Positions 46,835 to 55,144 of a stretch of DNA of 64,000 bases are shown here, piece after piece. A program made the position numbers and the translations under genes. Location: positions 62,001-126,000 of the forward strand of contig DAIOCN010000004.1 in assembly GCA_036747295.1 (NCBI GenBank). Direction: 5' to 3'. Source of the DNA: UBA4736 sp002404015. Its GTDB lineage: Bacteria; Chloroflexota; Dormibacteria; Dormibacterales; Dormibacteraceae. Each line of letters opens with the position of its first letter. Position 1 is the stretch's first letter. A model generated the notes under the pieces. The model saw nothing but the letters and a program-made list of their open reading frames with translations. It made no database searches and was not told the origin of the DNA.

Positions 46835-48265
46835 TCAGACCCCGCCGTAGACCACCGACTTCTGCTCGGTATAGGAGTGGTAGGCCTCGATGCCGTGCTC
46901 TTTGCCGAAACCCGACTGCTTGGTGCCCCCGAAGGGGAGCTCGTCGTGCGCGATCTGGAGCGCGTTGACCCACGTGTAGCCGGCCTCCAGGTCCCGGACA
47001 GCCCGGTGGGCGCTGGCCATGCTCGACGTCCAGATCGACGATCCCAGCCCGAAGGGTGAGTTGTTGGCGCGGCGGAGCCCCTCGTCCAGGTCCTTGATGC
47101 TCATGATCGGCAGCGCCGGCCCGAAGACCTCCTCGGTGACCATCCTGGAGTCGTCGGGCACATCCAACAGGATCGCGGGGTTGATGAAGTTGCCCTTCGA
47201 ATAGGCATCGCCCTCAGGCCGGCCGCCGCCGAAGGCGATCCGGGCGCCCTTGTCGAGGGCGTCCTTGACCTGCGCCTCGACCTCCGCCCGCTGAGCCTCG
47301 GTGTGCATCGGGCCCATCCGGCTGTCCTTGTCCATGCCGTTGCCGGGCTTCAGCTTGGCCGCCCGAGCGATCAGCTTCTCAAGGAGCTCGTCCATCACGG
47401 CCTCCTGGACGTACAGCCGCTTGACCGCCAGACAGGCCTGGCCGCAGTTGAAGAAACGACCCACCGAGATCGCCTTGGCCGCCGCCTCCAGGTCGGCGTC
47501 GTCGAGCACGATGCAGGGGTCGCTGCCGCCCAACTCGAGCGTGACCTTCTTCAGCTGCCCGGCCGCAGCCGCCATCACCTTCTTGCCGGTCGGCGTGGAG
47601 CCGGTCAGGGCGATCTTTCGGATTAGGGGGTGGGCCACGATGGCCTCGTTGGTGCCCGAACCGAGCACTACGTTGACGACGCCCTCCGGCAGGCCGCCCT
47701 CGATCAGGGCGTTGATGCAGGCCAGGGTCGCCAGCGGCGTGGTGCTGGCGGGCTTCAGTACGACCGTGTTGCCGGCCGCGATCGCCGGCGCGACCTTGTT
47801 GGCGGCCAGTGTGAGCGGGAAGTTCCAGGGCACGATGGCCCCGCAGACCCCGATCGGCTTGCGCACCACGAGCCCGTACGTGCTGGTGTCGGGCAGCAGC
47901 ACGTACTCGCCGTGGATCTTGTCCGCGAGGTCCGCGAACCAGGCGATGTTCTCGCCGAAGCGCTGGGCCTCCAGCCTCGACTCGAGGATCGTCTTGCCCT
48001 GCTCGGCGGTCAGGATCGGAGCGATCTCGTCGACCTTGGTCAGCATGTGGGCCGCGGCCTTGTGCAGGATTCGGGCCCTCTCGGCCGGCGCCAGCCGGGA
48101 CCAGCTCTGGAAGGCCTTGGCGGCCGCTTGGGCGGCGCGGTCCACGTCCTCGGGGCCGCCCGCCGGGACCTCTTCGACCAGCTCGCCGGTGGCCGGGTTC
48201 ATGACCTTGTAGGTCTGGCCGGAGGCCGCGCCGGCGCGCTGGCCTTCGATGATCATGGTCGCCAT
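46835..48265 (-). CDS. NAD(P)-dependent aldehyde dehydrogenase (succinate-semialdehyde dehydrogenase-like)
   Basis: 476 residues. Catalytic Cys in FFNCGQACLAVKR, general-base Glu in VTLELGGSDPCIVL, Asn in VPWNFPLTLAANKVAPA, nucleotide loop LTGSTPTGKKV, and C-terminal EEVFGPALPIM. The GQAC-type active site and NSPFGLGSSIWT fit the succinate-semialdehyde/medium-chain group, but the aldehyde is not certain. ATG start after GGGGGTGA. Convergent with TraR/DksA and divergent from the enoyl-CoA hydratase. Confidence 0.93.
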   Translation of the reverse strand: MATMIIEGQRAGAASGQTYKVMNPATGELVEEVPAGGPEDVDRAAQAAAKAFQSWSRLAPAERARILHKAAAHMLTKVDEIAPILTAEQGKTILESRLEAQRFGENIAWFADLADKIHGEYVLLPDTSTYGLVVRKPIGVCGAIVPWNFPLTLAANKVAPAIAAGNTVVLKPASTTPLATLACINALIEGGLPEGVVNVVLGSGTNEAIVAHPLIRKIALTGSTPTGKKVMAAAAGQLKKVTLELGGSDPCIVLDDADLEAAAKAISVGRFFNCGQACLAVKRLYVQEAVMDELLEKLIARAAKLKPGNGMDKDSRMGPMHTEAQRAEVEAQVKDALDKGARIAFGGGRPEGDAYSKGNFINPAILLDVPDDSRMVTEEVFGPALPIMSIKDLDEGLRRANNSPFGLGSSIWTSSMASAHRAVRDLEAGYTWVNALQIAHDELPFGGTKQSGFGKEHGIEAYHSYTEQKSVVYGGV

Positions 48266-48352
48266 TCAGTCACCCCCACGTGAAAAGATCGGATATCGGG
48301 ACTACCGGATAATTATCGGCGTCGCAGGAAAAGCTCGTCGGGAGGTGCCGGC

Positions 48353-49126
48353 ATGGCGGTGAGACTCGAGAAGGAAGGCTCGGTCGGTGTCCTGGTTCTC
48401 GACCGGCCGCCGGCTAACGCGTACGACTACGACTTTCTGCGCGAGTTCGGGGCCGCGATCGACGACGCCCGCGTGGACGACGGGATCCGGGCGATGCTCG
48501 TGCGCTCGGCGTCCGAGCGGTTCTTTTCGGCGGGGGCCGACCTGAAGGCGTTCGAGGCCGGCTCGCCGCGCCGGCGCTGGATGACCGCCCTGCTCGGGCA
48601 TGAGGTCTTCCGGAAGATGGAGAACTCGCCGCTGGTCTTCGTCGCCGCCATCAACGGCCACGCCTACGGCGGCGGGCTCGAGCTGGCGCTCGCCTGTGAC
48701 ATCCGCTTCGCGGCCGAGGGCGACTACCGGATGGGCCTGAGCGAGGCCAACGTCGGCCTCTTCCCGGGCAATGGCGGTACCCAGCGGCTGCCCCGGATCG
48801 TCGGCCTCTCGCGGGGCATCGACATGATCGCCCAGGGCACGGGGGTGACGCCGGCGGAGGCCGCGGAGATCGGGCTGGTGGATCGCCTCTTCCCCGCCGC
48901 CTCGCTCCAGTCCGAGGCCCTCGCGTACGCAACCCAGCTGGCCTCCGGCCCCACGGAGGCGATCGGCCACGCCAAGGTGGCGGCGACCCTCGGCTACGGC
49001 CTCACCCTCGACGCCGGCCTGGCCATCGAGCGGGAGGGCATCGCCCGAGTCTTCTCAACCGAGGACGCCGAGGAGGGGATCCGAGCCTTCGGCGAGAAGC
49101 GAAAGCCCCACTTCAAAGGCCGGTAG
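48353..49126 (+). CDS. Enoyl-CoA hydratase/isomerase family protein
   Basis: 257 residues, crotonase fold; hydrates trans-2-enoyl-CoA in fatty acid or aromatic acid breakdown. Oxyanion-hole motifs FFSAGADLKAFEAG and INGHAYGGGLELALACDIRF, and the catalytic-Glu region LSEANVGLFPGNGGTQRLPR are present; only one of the two classical Glu residues is obvious, as in many family members. GGGAGGT lies 6 bases before the ATG. Confidence 0.93.
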   Translation: MAVRLEKEGSVGVLVLDRPPANAYDYDFLREFGAAIDDARVDDGIRAMLVRSASERFFSAGADLKAFEAGSPRRRWMTALLGHEVFRKMENSPLVFVAAINGHAYGGGLELALACDIRFAAEGDYRMGLSEANVGLFPGNGGTQRLPRIVGLSRGIDMIAQGTGVTPAEAAEIGLVDRLFPAASLQSEALAYATQLASGPTEAIGHAKVAATLGYGLTLDAGLAIEREGIARVFSTEDAEEGIRAFGEKRKPHFKGR

Positions 49127-49190
49127 AAGACCGCTCCCCAACCTCCTAGGGGTTCGCTAGGGTGGGGTCCCTTAAGCGAGCCCGGATGTG

Positions 49191-49236
49191 AGGAGACCCC
49201 CTCCCGACCCTCCCCACGCGGGGGAGGGCTTTCTTG
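49191..49236 (-). repeat. GC-rich hairpin repeat, copy 2
   Basis: On the minus strand CCCTCCCC-CGCGTG-GGGAGGG-TCGGGAGGGGG, matching copy 1 near 12546-12594. It lies between the convergent enoyl-CoA hydratase and Eis-like genes, in a place where a bidirectional terminator would be expected. Confidence 0.55.
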
Positions 49237-49239
49237 GAG

Positions 49240-50454
49240 TCAGAAATGGGTCGGGTTCCAGGGCACGACGGGCCAGTGGAACATCGCGTCGGCCCGGTCG
49301 AGGGCGCCCTCCGACACCTCGCTGACCCGGCCGGCGCCCGCCAGGGTCCGGAACGTGTTCCCGCCCAGGTACACCGCGCCCAGCTCGGCGGCCGACAGCT
49401 CCAGGTCGGGCGGCCGCGAGCTGGGGCGGCACTCGGCCCCCTGGGGGCCGCCGGCCAGCTCGTACACGCCCTGGTTCCAGGAGCAGAACTCGTCGCGCAC
49501 CGCCAGGACCAGCTCGCCCCCGGCTGAGTAGCGGCGTGCCGCCAGCGCCCTGGGGACGTCGACCAGGCGCAACCAGGTGCCGTCGGAGACGGTGGGTAGC
49601 GCGGCGCGCGCATCCGCCAGCAGGTGAGGCAGCGGCTCCACGGGCGGCCGGTCGCTCGCCTCGACCCAGCCGACCAGGTCGACATCCAGGCAGAACCGCC
49701 AGAGCGCCGCGTACGCGGCGGGGCTCCCGGCCACCAGCTGCTCGACCAGCAGGGACGACTTGTCGCGGTTCCAGTCCATGCGCTGCCGGAAGATCGCGAA
49801 CCCGTCGCACGAGCCGCCGAGCTCGTGGATGGCACAGCGCAGCTCGCCCAGCCGGTCGCGAGTGGCCTCTGACTCCTGGAACCTGAGGTCCCAGTAGACG
49901 TCGGTCAGTTCGAGCATTCCAGGCTGGGCCCGGCGAAGCATCTCCCAGGCGCCGGGTGCCGCCGCGCGCGCCTGCTCCGCTGCCGCCAGGACGACGCTGC
50001 CGGGGTCCTCGAAGGGAAACGCGAAGGCGCTGCGGTGGCTCGCGATCGTGACCGATGCCGAGTAAGTGGCGAGGCCGTAGCCGAAGCGGCCGTAGATCTG
50101 CGCCTCGGAGGCCCACAGCCCCGCCAGCGCCTCGCCGCGCTCGTGGATGTCGTCCAGCTGGCGCCGCATCAGGGTTCGCAGGAGGCCCCGGCGGCGGTGG
50201 GTGGGGAGCACGCTGATCGCGGTCACCCCGGCCATGGGGGTCAGGGCGCCCGGTACGGTGAGCTCGAAGCTGATGGCCGCGGCCGTCGCGACCAGGGCGC
50301 CGTCCTCGAAGGCCGCCAGCGTCCGGTCCAGCTCGCGCTGGCGGCGCGTGCGCTCCAGCCACTCCGGACTTGCCGGCCGGCCCTGAAACGCCCGGCTCAG
50401 CTGGTCGGTGAAAGCGGTCAGCTCGTCCTCCCGGATCGGGCGCAGAACCGTCAT
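49240..50454 (-). CDS. Eis-like GNAT N-acetyltransferase
   Basis: 404 residues: N-terminal GNAT domain (VTAISVLPTHRRRGLLRTLM near residues 77-96, the acetyl-CoA loop RRRGL), a second degenerate GNAT half, and a C-terminal SCP2-like domain (FRTLAGAGRVSEV). This three-part layout is that of mycobacterial Eis, which acetylates aminoglycosides and proteins at several amines. ATGA overlap with the CoA-transferase beta gene makes it the last gene of the aroC operon. Confidence 0.9.
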   Translation of the reverse strand: MTVLRPIREDELTAFTDQLSRAFQGRPASPEWLERTRRQRELDRTLAAFEDGALVATAAAISFELTVPGALTPMAGVTAISVLPTHRRRGLLRTLMRRQLDDIHERGEALAGLWASEAQIYGRFGYGLATYSASVTIASHRSAFAFPFEDPGSVVLAAAEQARAAAPGAWEMLRRAQPGMLELTDVYWDLRFQESEATRDRLGELRCAIHELGGSCDGFAIFRQRMDWNRDKSSLLVEQLVAGSPAAYAALWRFCLDVDLVGWVEASDRPPVEPLPHLLADARAALPTVSDGTWLRLVDVPRALAARRYSAGGELVLAVRDEFCSWNQGVYELAGGPQGAECRPSSRPPDLELSAAELGAVYLGGNTFRTLAGAGRVSEVSEGALDRADAMFHWPVVPWNPTHF

Positions 50455-51218
50455 AGCCGGCGCGTCCAGAAGCCGTCCGGGTCAAGCCGGCGCACCTGCT
50501 CCAGCTCGCCTACGCTCGGCGCCGCCGTCTCCTGGACGTCGGGCGCGACGGCCAGGTCCCAGCCGGTGTTCTCGCGCACCTCGTCGACGCCATGGCCGGG
50601 GTGCACCGACGCCAGGTAGGCCTCGCCGCCGCCCTCCGGAAAGCGGAGAACCGCCATGGTCGTCACGATGGCGACCGGCCCCGCGCCCAGGAGCCCGTTG
50701 CGCCGGCGCCAGCCCGGACCGTCGCCGTAGCCAGGCGATGTGATGTACGAGACGCGCTCCACCAGCCGCCGCTTCTCATGGCTCATCAAGGTCACCCAGC
50801 GCCGTGAGAGGATGGCGATGTCAGCGCCTCCCCCGCTGCCCGGCAGCTTGGTCGCCGGCTGCCGCGGGTCGCCGATGTAGCTGGTGTTGAGGTTGCCGAA
50901 CCTGTCCACCTCGGCCCCGCCGATGAACCCCAGGTCCACCTCGCCCTGCGCCATCAGGGCCATCACGTTCGACATCCGGGTGGCCCAGAGCGCCCTCACC
51001 ACGTTGGGCGGGTCGCCCATGGTGCCCAGGAACCCCTCGGCCGGCAGGTCCCGCATGAGGCCCAGCTCGAACAGCGCGCGGGCGGTGGGAGCGTGCGTGC
51101 TGCGGGCGACACCGTAGGCGAGGATCGGCAGCCGCATTCCGACGAAGACCAGCTCGCCGTCGCGGATCTCGCGGGAGGCGACGGCGACCATCATCTCCTG
51201 GGGGGTGTAGTCAGACAT
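50451..51218 (-). CDS. CoA-transferase family protein, beta subunit (GctB/IpdB-like)
   Basis: 255 residues. VGMRLPILAYGVARST, the LGFIGGAEVDRFGNLNTSYI motif (in parts) and LPGSGGGADIAILSRR are typical of beta subunits of family I CoA-transferases such as glutaconate CoA-transferase and mycobacterial IpdB. Some members are ring-opening hydrolases rather than transferases. Overlaps the alpha gene by eight bases. Confidence 0.9.
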   Translation of the reverse strand: MSDYTPQEMMVAVASREIRDGELVFVGMRLPILAYGVARSTHAPTARALFELGLMRDLPAEGFLGTMGDPPNVVRALWATRMSNVMALMAQGEVDLGFIGGAEVDRFGNLNTSYIGDPRQPATKLPGSGGGADIAILSRRWVTLMSHEKRRLVERVSYITSPGYGDGPGWRRRNGLLGAGPVAIVTTMAVLRFPEGGGEAYLASVHPGHGVDEVRENTGWDLAVAPDVQETAAPSVGELEQVRRLDPDGFWTRRL

Positions 51219-52083
51219 CCCCGTAGTCCACCGGGGCCGACATCAGGTGACGCTTGATCCGGATCGCGTCGGCGTCCACCTGCGTCATGTAATCCGCCCG
51301 GTCGCGCACCCCCAGCACCCGCTCGCGCAGCCACTCCTGATACCCCTCCGCGGTCCGGGACCGCTCCGCGTACTCACGGTAGGCGGCGTGGTCGCGGCCC
51401 CAGTGGCCCTGGAGGGGGGCGGGGTGACAGCCGCCGGGTTCGGGCACCACGGCGACCACCTTGGTCTCTGGAAAGAGGATCCGGTTGGGGTCCGAGAGCG
51501 TCACGTCCTCGTCGACGAGCTCCTCGCAGGAGAGGATCACCCGCCCCGCCGCCAGTCCCGCCTCCTCGGTGATCCCGTAGGGGCCCCAGAAGTGGGCCCG
51601 GCCCTGCGCGTCCGCCCGCTGGACGTGGAAGATCGCCACGTCGGGCCGGACCGGCTTGACGCGAACGTGTCCATCTCCCGGCTCCAGGTCGGGGTTGGTC
51701 TTCAGGATGTCGCTGCCGAGGAGGGTGGTGGTGGGCAGGAAGGGCGAGTTCCAGGCCGCCGCCCAGAGCGCCAGCGAGATCGAGAAGTTGGTGTGGTCGT
51801 GGATCTCGATCGGCCGCGGCTCCCCCTTCTCGGCGGCGCGCCGGTAGCAGTGGCCCAGGCCTTCGGAAACGTTCCCCACCCATGCCGCGACGACCCGGCC
51901 CACGCAGCCGGCGCCGATCAGCTGGTCGAACAGCGCGTCGCTGATCGGACCGATCAGGGTCAGGTCGCGACGCTCCTGGCGGATGAGCTCGTGGCCGGCC
52001 GCGAAAGGTATGCCGTGCTCGAGCGAGGTGCCGAGGGCGACCGCGGAGCCGTCTGGCACGTGCTCGGCGATGGCGTCGGCCAT
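51211..52083 (-). CDS. CoA-transferase family protein, alpha subunit (GctA/IpdA-like)
   Basis: 290 residues from ATG 52083. ALGTSLEHGIPFAAGHELIRQ (in parts), LIGPISDALFDQLIGAG, CVGRVVAAWVGN and PDVAIFHVQRADAQGRAHFWG are family marks. The homologous N-terminus (SKVxSMxDAI) continues in frame to a CTG at 52101 that overlaps the aroC stop as CTGA, so the start may be six codons earlier. AAGG lies 8 bases before the ATG. Substrate unknown: a dicarboxylyl-CoA or a steroid-ring intermediate in relatives. Confidence 0.9.
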   Translation of the reverse strand: MADAIAEHVPDGSAVALGTSLEHGIPFAAGHELIRQERRDLTLIGPISDALFDQLIGAGCVGRVVAAWVGNVSEGLGHCYRRAAEKGEPRPIEIHDHTNFSISLALWAAAWNSPFLPTTTLLGSDILKTNPDLEPGDGHVRVKPVRPDVAIFHVQRADAQGRAHFWGPYGITEEAGLAAGRVILSCEELVDEDVTLSDPNRILFPETKVVAVVPEPGGCHPAPLQGHWGRDHAAYREYAERSRTAEGYQEWLRERVLGVRDRADYMTQVDADAIRIKRHLMSAPVDYGDV

Positions 52084-52097
52084 TGATACGACCTTGC

Positions 52098-53252
52098 TCA
52101 GCGGCCGATCGACTCCAGGTAGCCGCGAAGGTTGCGGTTGATCTCGGCCACCGAATCGCCTCCGAACTTCTCGAGAAAGGAATCGGCCAGCACAAGCGCC
52201 ACCATCGCCTCGCCGATCACGCCCGCCGCGGGCACCACGCACACGTCGCTGCGCTCGTAGTGGGCCGCCACCTTCTCCTTGGTCTTGAGGTCGACCGACT
52301 GCATCGGCTTCTTCATCGTGGAGATGGGCTTGATGGCGGCTCGCAGGTCCACCGGCTCGCCGTTGGTGGTGCCGCCCGTCAGCCCGCCGGCGCGGTTGGT
52401 CAGGTGGCGGAAGCGGCCCTCCGAGAAGTCGATTTCGTCGTGGAATGCCGAGCCCGGCCGCCCGGCGCCCTCGAAGCCGGCTCCGAACTCGACCCCCTTC
52501 ACGGCGTTGATGGAGATGATCGCCATGGCCAGCCGGGCATCGAGCTTGCGGTCCCAGTGGACGTGGCTGCCCAGTCCGGGCGGAAGCCCGGTCGCGATCA
52601 CCCGGAAGGTGCCACCAAGCGTATCGCCGCGCTCGGCTGCCGCGTCGATCTCCTCGACCATCCGGCGACCCGCCTCCGGGACCGGGCAGCGGACGGGCGA
52701 CTCCCCGATCTCCTGGGCGTCCAGCGCGGCCGGGTCCACGGCGTCGTAGCCGATGTCCACGGCGCCGATCGACTGCGTGAAGCTGGTCACGCGCACGCCG
52801 AACTCGGCAAGCAGCTTCTTGGCCACGCCGCCCGCGGCCACCCGCGACGCTGTCTCGCGAGCGCTCGAGCGCTCCAGCACGTTGCGAACGTCCGAGTGAC
52901 CGTACTTGAGGGCTCCCGCCAGGTCCGCGTGCCCGGGGCGTAGCGCGGTCACCGGCTTGGGGTCGAAGCCCTCCTTCTCGGGTGTCATCTCCGCGACCCA
53001 GTTGGCGTGGTCGCGGTTGACGATCACCAGCGCCAGCGGACTGCCGAGGGTGACGCCGCCGCGCACGCCGGACACGATCCGGGCCTCGTCGACCTCGATC
53101 TGCTGGCGGCCGCCTCGGCCGTGGCCGCCCTGCCGGCGGCGCAGGTCGGGCGTCAGGTCGGCCGAGCTCAACTCCAGCCCGGCCGGCAGCCCCTCCATCA
53201 GGACCGTCAGCTGCGGACCGTGCGACTCCCCCGCCGTAAACCAGCGCAACAC
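52098..53252 (-). CDS. aroC: Chorismate synthase
   Basis: Last common step to chorismate: reduced-FMN-dependent 1,4-elimination on 5-enolpyruvylshikimate 3-phosphate. Motifs: RWFTAGESHGPQL at the N-terminus, RRQGGHGRGGRQQIE, SPLALVIVNRDHANW, VLERSSARETASRVAAGG and GGTTNGEPVDLRAAIKP, all intact. 384 residues. The GTG start lies 6 bases after minus-strand TAGAAT, and no Shine-Dalgarno is seen. No other shikimate gene is adjacent; instead a CoA-transferase and an Eis-like gene follow in the operon. Confidence 0.97.
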   Translation of the reverse strand: MLRWFTAGESHGPQLTVLMEGLPAGLELSSADLTPDLRRRQGGHGRGGRQQIEVDEARIVSGVRGGVTLGSPLALVIVNRDHANWVAEMTPEKEGFDPKPVTALRPGHADLAGALKYGHSDVRNVLERSSARETASRVAAGGVAKKLLAEFGVRVTSFTQSIGAVDIGYDAVDPAALDAQEIGESPVRCPVPEAGRRMVEEIDAAAERGDTLGGTFRVIATGLPPGLGSHVHWDRKLDARLAMAIISINAVKGVEFGAGFEGAGRPGSAFHDEIDFSEGRFRHLTNRAGGLTGGTTNGEPVDLRAAIKPISTMKKPMQSVDLKTKEKVAAHYERSDVCVVPAAGVIGEAMVALVLADSFLEKFGGDSVAEINRNLRGYLESIGR

Positions 53253-53258
53253 CAGTCG

Positions 53259-53268
53259 ATTCTAGAAT
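53259..53268. promoter_or_regulatory. Shared palindromic -10 for divergent aroC and DinB-like genes
   Basis: ATTCTAGAAT is a perfect 10-bp palindrome. Read on the plus strand it gives TAGAAT 7 bases before the DinB-like ATG; on the minus strand TAGAAT 6 bases before the aroC GTG. The whole intergenic region is only 23 bases, so both transcripts would be leaderless and arise from one site. Confidence 0.65.
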
Positions 53269-53275
53269 TCGGCGG

Positions 53276-54109
53276 ATGTTCGAACTTCCTCGGGAGCGGG
53301 TGGAAGCTGCCTTTCGGGGGCTGCTGGAGCTGCCAGACGCGGCCCTCGAGCGGCCCTGGCGCTGGCGCAGCTCTGAGCAGGATGTCCGGTACGGCCTCTA
53401 CCGCCTGCACGAGGTCATCGGCGAGTCCCGGAGCGAGCTCGACCTGGACGCGATGCCGGCCGCCTGGTCGTCGATGGCGGCCCAGGCGACCGCGGCCCGC
53501 TGGGACCTTCACGGCCTCCTGCTGGGCGTCACCGACATCGAACAGGCCCCGGCCGCGGGCGAGTGGAGCGTCCGGGAGACGCTGAGCCACCTGGCAGCGG
53601 CCCAGCGGAATTGGGAGTGGCTGGCCGGCTGGTGGCTGGCGCGTGCCCGAGCCGGCGAGCCCATCCCACTCGAGGGTCCGAGGCCAGAGGAACGGCCCGC
53701 CTGGCTGGGACCCCGCGATGCCGATGGCACACCTGACGAGATCCGGCGCCGGATCGACCGCTACGCGGACGGCTCGATCGCGCACCTGGCTGAGCTCGAC
53801 CGCCGCGGCCTGCTCGACACCCCAGTGATGTGGTCGCGCACCGCCGAGGTGACGATCCGCTTCTACCCCTACCGGTGGGCGGCCCACCTGCGCGAGCACA
53901 CCCAGCAGATCGACAGGGCGCTGCTGGCATTGGGGCCCCGCAGCGAGCTGGAGCGGGTGGTGCGGATCCTGGCGGCGGCCTACGGCGAGCTGGAGGGCGC
54001 GGCTCTGGGCGTGGCGGAGAGCGTGGCGACGGAGGTCCTGGGCACCACCGCGGAGAGCGTGGCCCGCCACGCTGACGAGGTCCGCCAGGCGGCGCTCGCG
54101 AGCGCCTAG
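53276..54109 (+). CDS. DinB-like (YfiT/metal-dependent hydrolase fold) protein
   Basis: 277 residues built around a four-helix DinB-like domain: VRETLSHLAAAQRNWEWLAG in the middle with its His, and RWAAHLREHTQQIDRALLAL near residue 210 with a pair of His that would bind metal. Members include mycothiol- or bacillithiol-dependent transferases and maleylpyruvate isomerase relatives. N-terminal helical region of about 75 residues is unassigned. Leaderless-type start. Confidence 0.8.
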   Translation: MFELPRERVEAAFRGLLELPDAALERPWRWRSSEQDVRYGLYRLHEVIGESRSELDLDAMPAAWSSMAAQATAARWDLHGLLLGVTDIEQAPAAGEWSVRETLSHLAAAQRNWEWLAGWWLARARAGEPIPLEGPRPEERPAWLGPRDADGTPDEIRRRIDRYADGSIAHLAELDRRGLLDTPVMWSRTAEVTIRFYPYRWAAHLREHTQQIDRALLALGPRSELERVVRILAAAYGELEGAALGVAESVATEVLGTTAESVARHADEVRQAALASA

Positions 54110-54144
54110 CAGGCCCTGCTAGAGGCTTCTGGCGCTCGGCCGCT

Positions 54145-54588
54145 CTAGCGCTTGGCGCGCGCCATCAGGATGGTCCTGGCGGCGTGCGCATGGGCCGCGG
54201 TCGGCGGTTCCGGCCGGCGCCGGCGTTCCACCCCGTCGTAGCCCTCGAGAGAGGCCACGTAGCTGCGGGCCTCCGCCACCAGCTCCTGCCGGCGGCCTCC
54301 CCGCACCAGCTCGTCGAAGCGCTCGGCGACGCTCTCCGCGTCGGCCTCCAGCAGCAGTGATGCCCGGCCTTCCATGTACAGCTCCACGGCGGCGGCGTTA
54401 TCGCTGGTTTCGACGGACTGAAGCACCTTCAGGACCGCGCTCCGGATCCGTTCAGCCCGCTGGCTGGCCAGCCAGCGCCGGTTGGCGCGGTCAAGCTGCT
54501 GCCTATTGAGAAACGACGCCAGCACTGTTCCGCCCAAGGTCAGCCCAGGGCCGGCAGCACAACAACGAGAGCGTCGATTCTCACCCAT
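54145..54588 (-). CDS. Hypothetical helical protein with one possible membrane segment
   Basis: 147 residues from ATG 54588. One weakly hydrophobic stretch (PGLTLGGTVLASFLN, about residues 14-28) and a charged, probably helical remainder (LDRANRRWLASQRAERIRSA, VLKVLQSVETSDN, ESVAERFDELVRGGRRQELV). No family recognised. It is divergent from the molybdenum hydroxylase operon. The start is uncertain; an internal GTG near the hydrophobic stretch is another option. Confidence 0.55.
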   Translation of the reverse strand: MGENRRSRCCAAGPGLTLGGTVLASFLNRQQLDRANRRWLASQRAERIRSAVLKVLQSVETSDNAAAVELYMEGRASLLLEADAESVAERFDELVRGGRRQELVAEARSYVASLEGYDGVERRRRPEPPTAAHAHAARTILMARAKR

Positions 54589-54634
54589 CTCATCTAAACG
54601 CGCGCGAGGGCAGACGTTTGCGCGTTTGGGTGGA

Positions 54635-54640
54635 TAGGCT
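54635..54640 (+). promoter_or_regulatory. -10 element of the molybdenum hydroxylase operon
   Basis: TAGGCT, 6 bases before GTG 54647. The same hexamer precedes the amidohydrolase gene at 58541-58546 with a 7-base spacer, so the two transcription units may share a regulator or sigma factor. Confidence 0.55.
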
Positions 54641-54646
54641 GTGGGC

Positions 54647-55144
54647 GTGCTGAACGAGCTGGATCGCCAGGTGCAGCGCGAGGTGCTGACGCTCCTCGTG
54701 AACGGCGAGCAGGTCCAGCTGCTGGTCCCCGTCCACAAGACCCTGCTGGAGGTGCTCCGTGAGGACATGGGCCTCACCGGCACCAAGCACGGCTGCGAGC
54801 TCGGCGAGTGCGGGACGTGCACTGTCCTGGTGGACGGCGAGCCCCACCTGAGTTGCCTGGTCCTCCCCATCCAGCTGTGGGGCCGCGCGGTTACGACGGT
54901 CGAGGGCCTGGCCCAGGGGGCGCGGCTCCACCCCCTGCAGGAGACGTTCGTGGAGCTGGGCGCCGCCCAGTGCGGCTACTGCACGCCGGGCATGCTGCTG
55001 GCCGCGAAGGCACTGCTCGACGTCAACCCGAGCCCGACCGCCCAGGAGGTCCGGCAGGCCCTGGCCGGCAACCTCTGCCGCTGCACCGGCTACTCCAAGA
55101 TCGTGGAGGCAGTCGAGCTGGCCGCCGAGCGCGCTCGTGGCTGA
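54647..55144 (+). CDS. Molybdenum hydroxylase small subunit, two [2Fe-2S] clusters (HcrC-like)
   Basis: 165 residues. The plant-type cluster motif is KHGCELGECGTCTVLVDG and SCLVL; the second, in the helical domain, is QCGYCTPGMLLAA and NLCRCTGYSKIV. It passes electrons from the molybdenum subunit to the FAD subunit. Start GTG 54647 chosen over GTG 54641 by the position of TAGGCT. The large-subunit gene overlaps its 3' end by eight bases. Confidence 0.94.
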   Translation: MLNELDRQVQREVLTLLVNGEQVQLLVPVHKTLLEVLREDMGLTGTKHGCELGECGTCTVLVDGEPHLSCLVLPIQLWGRAVTTVEGLAQGARLHPLQETFVELGAAQCGYCTPGMLLAAKALLDVNPSPTAQEVRQALAGNLCRCTGYSKIVEAVELAAERARG

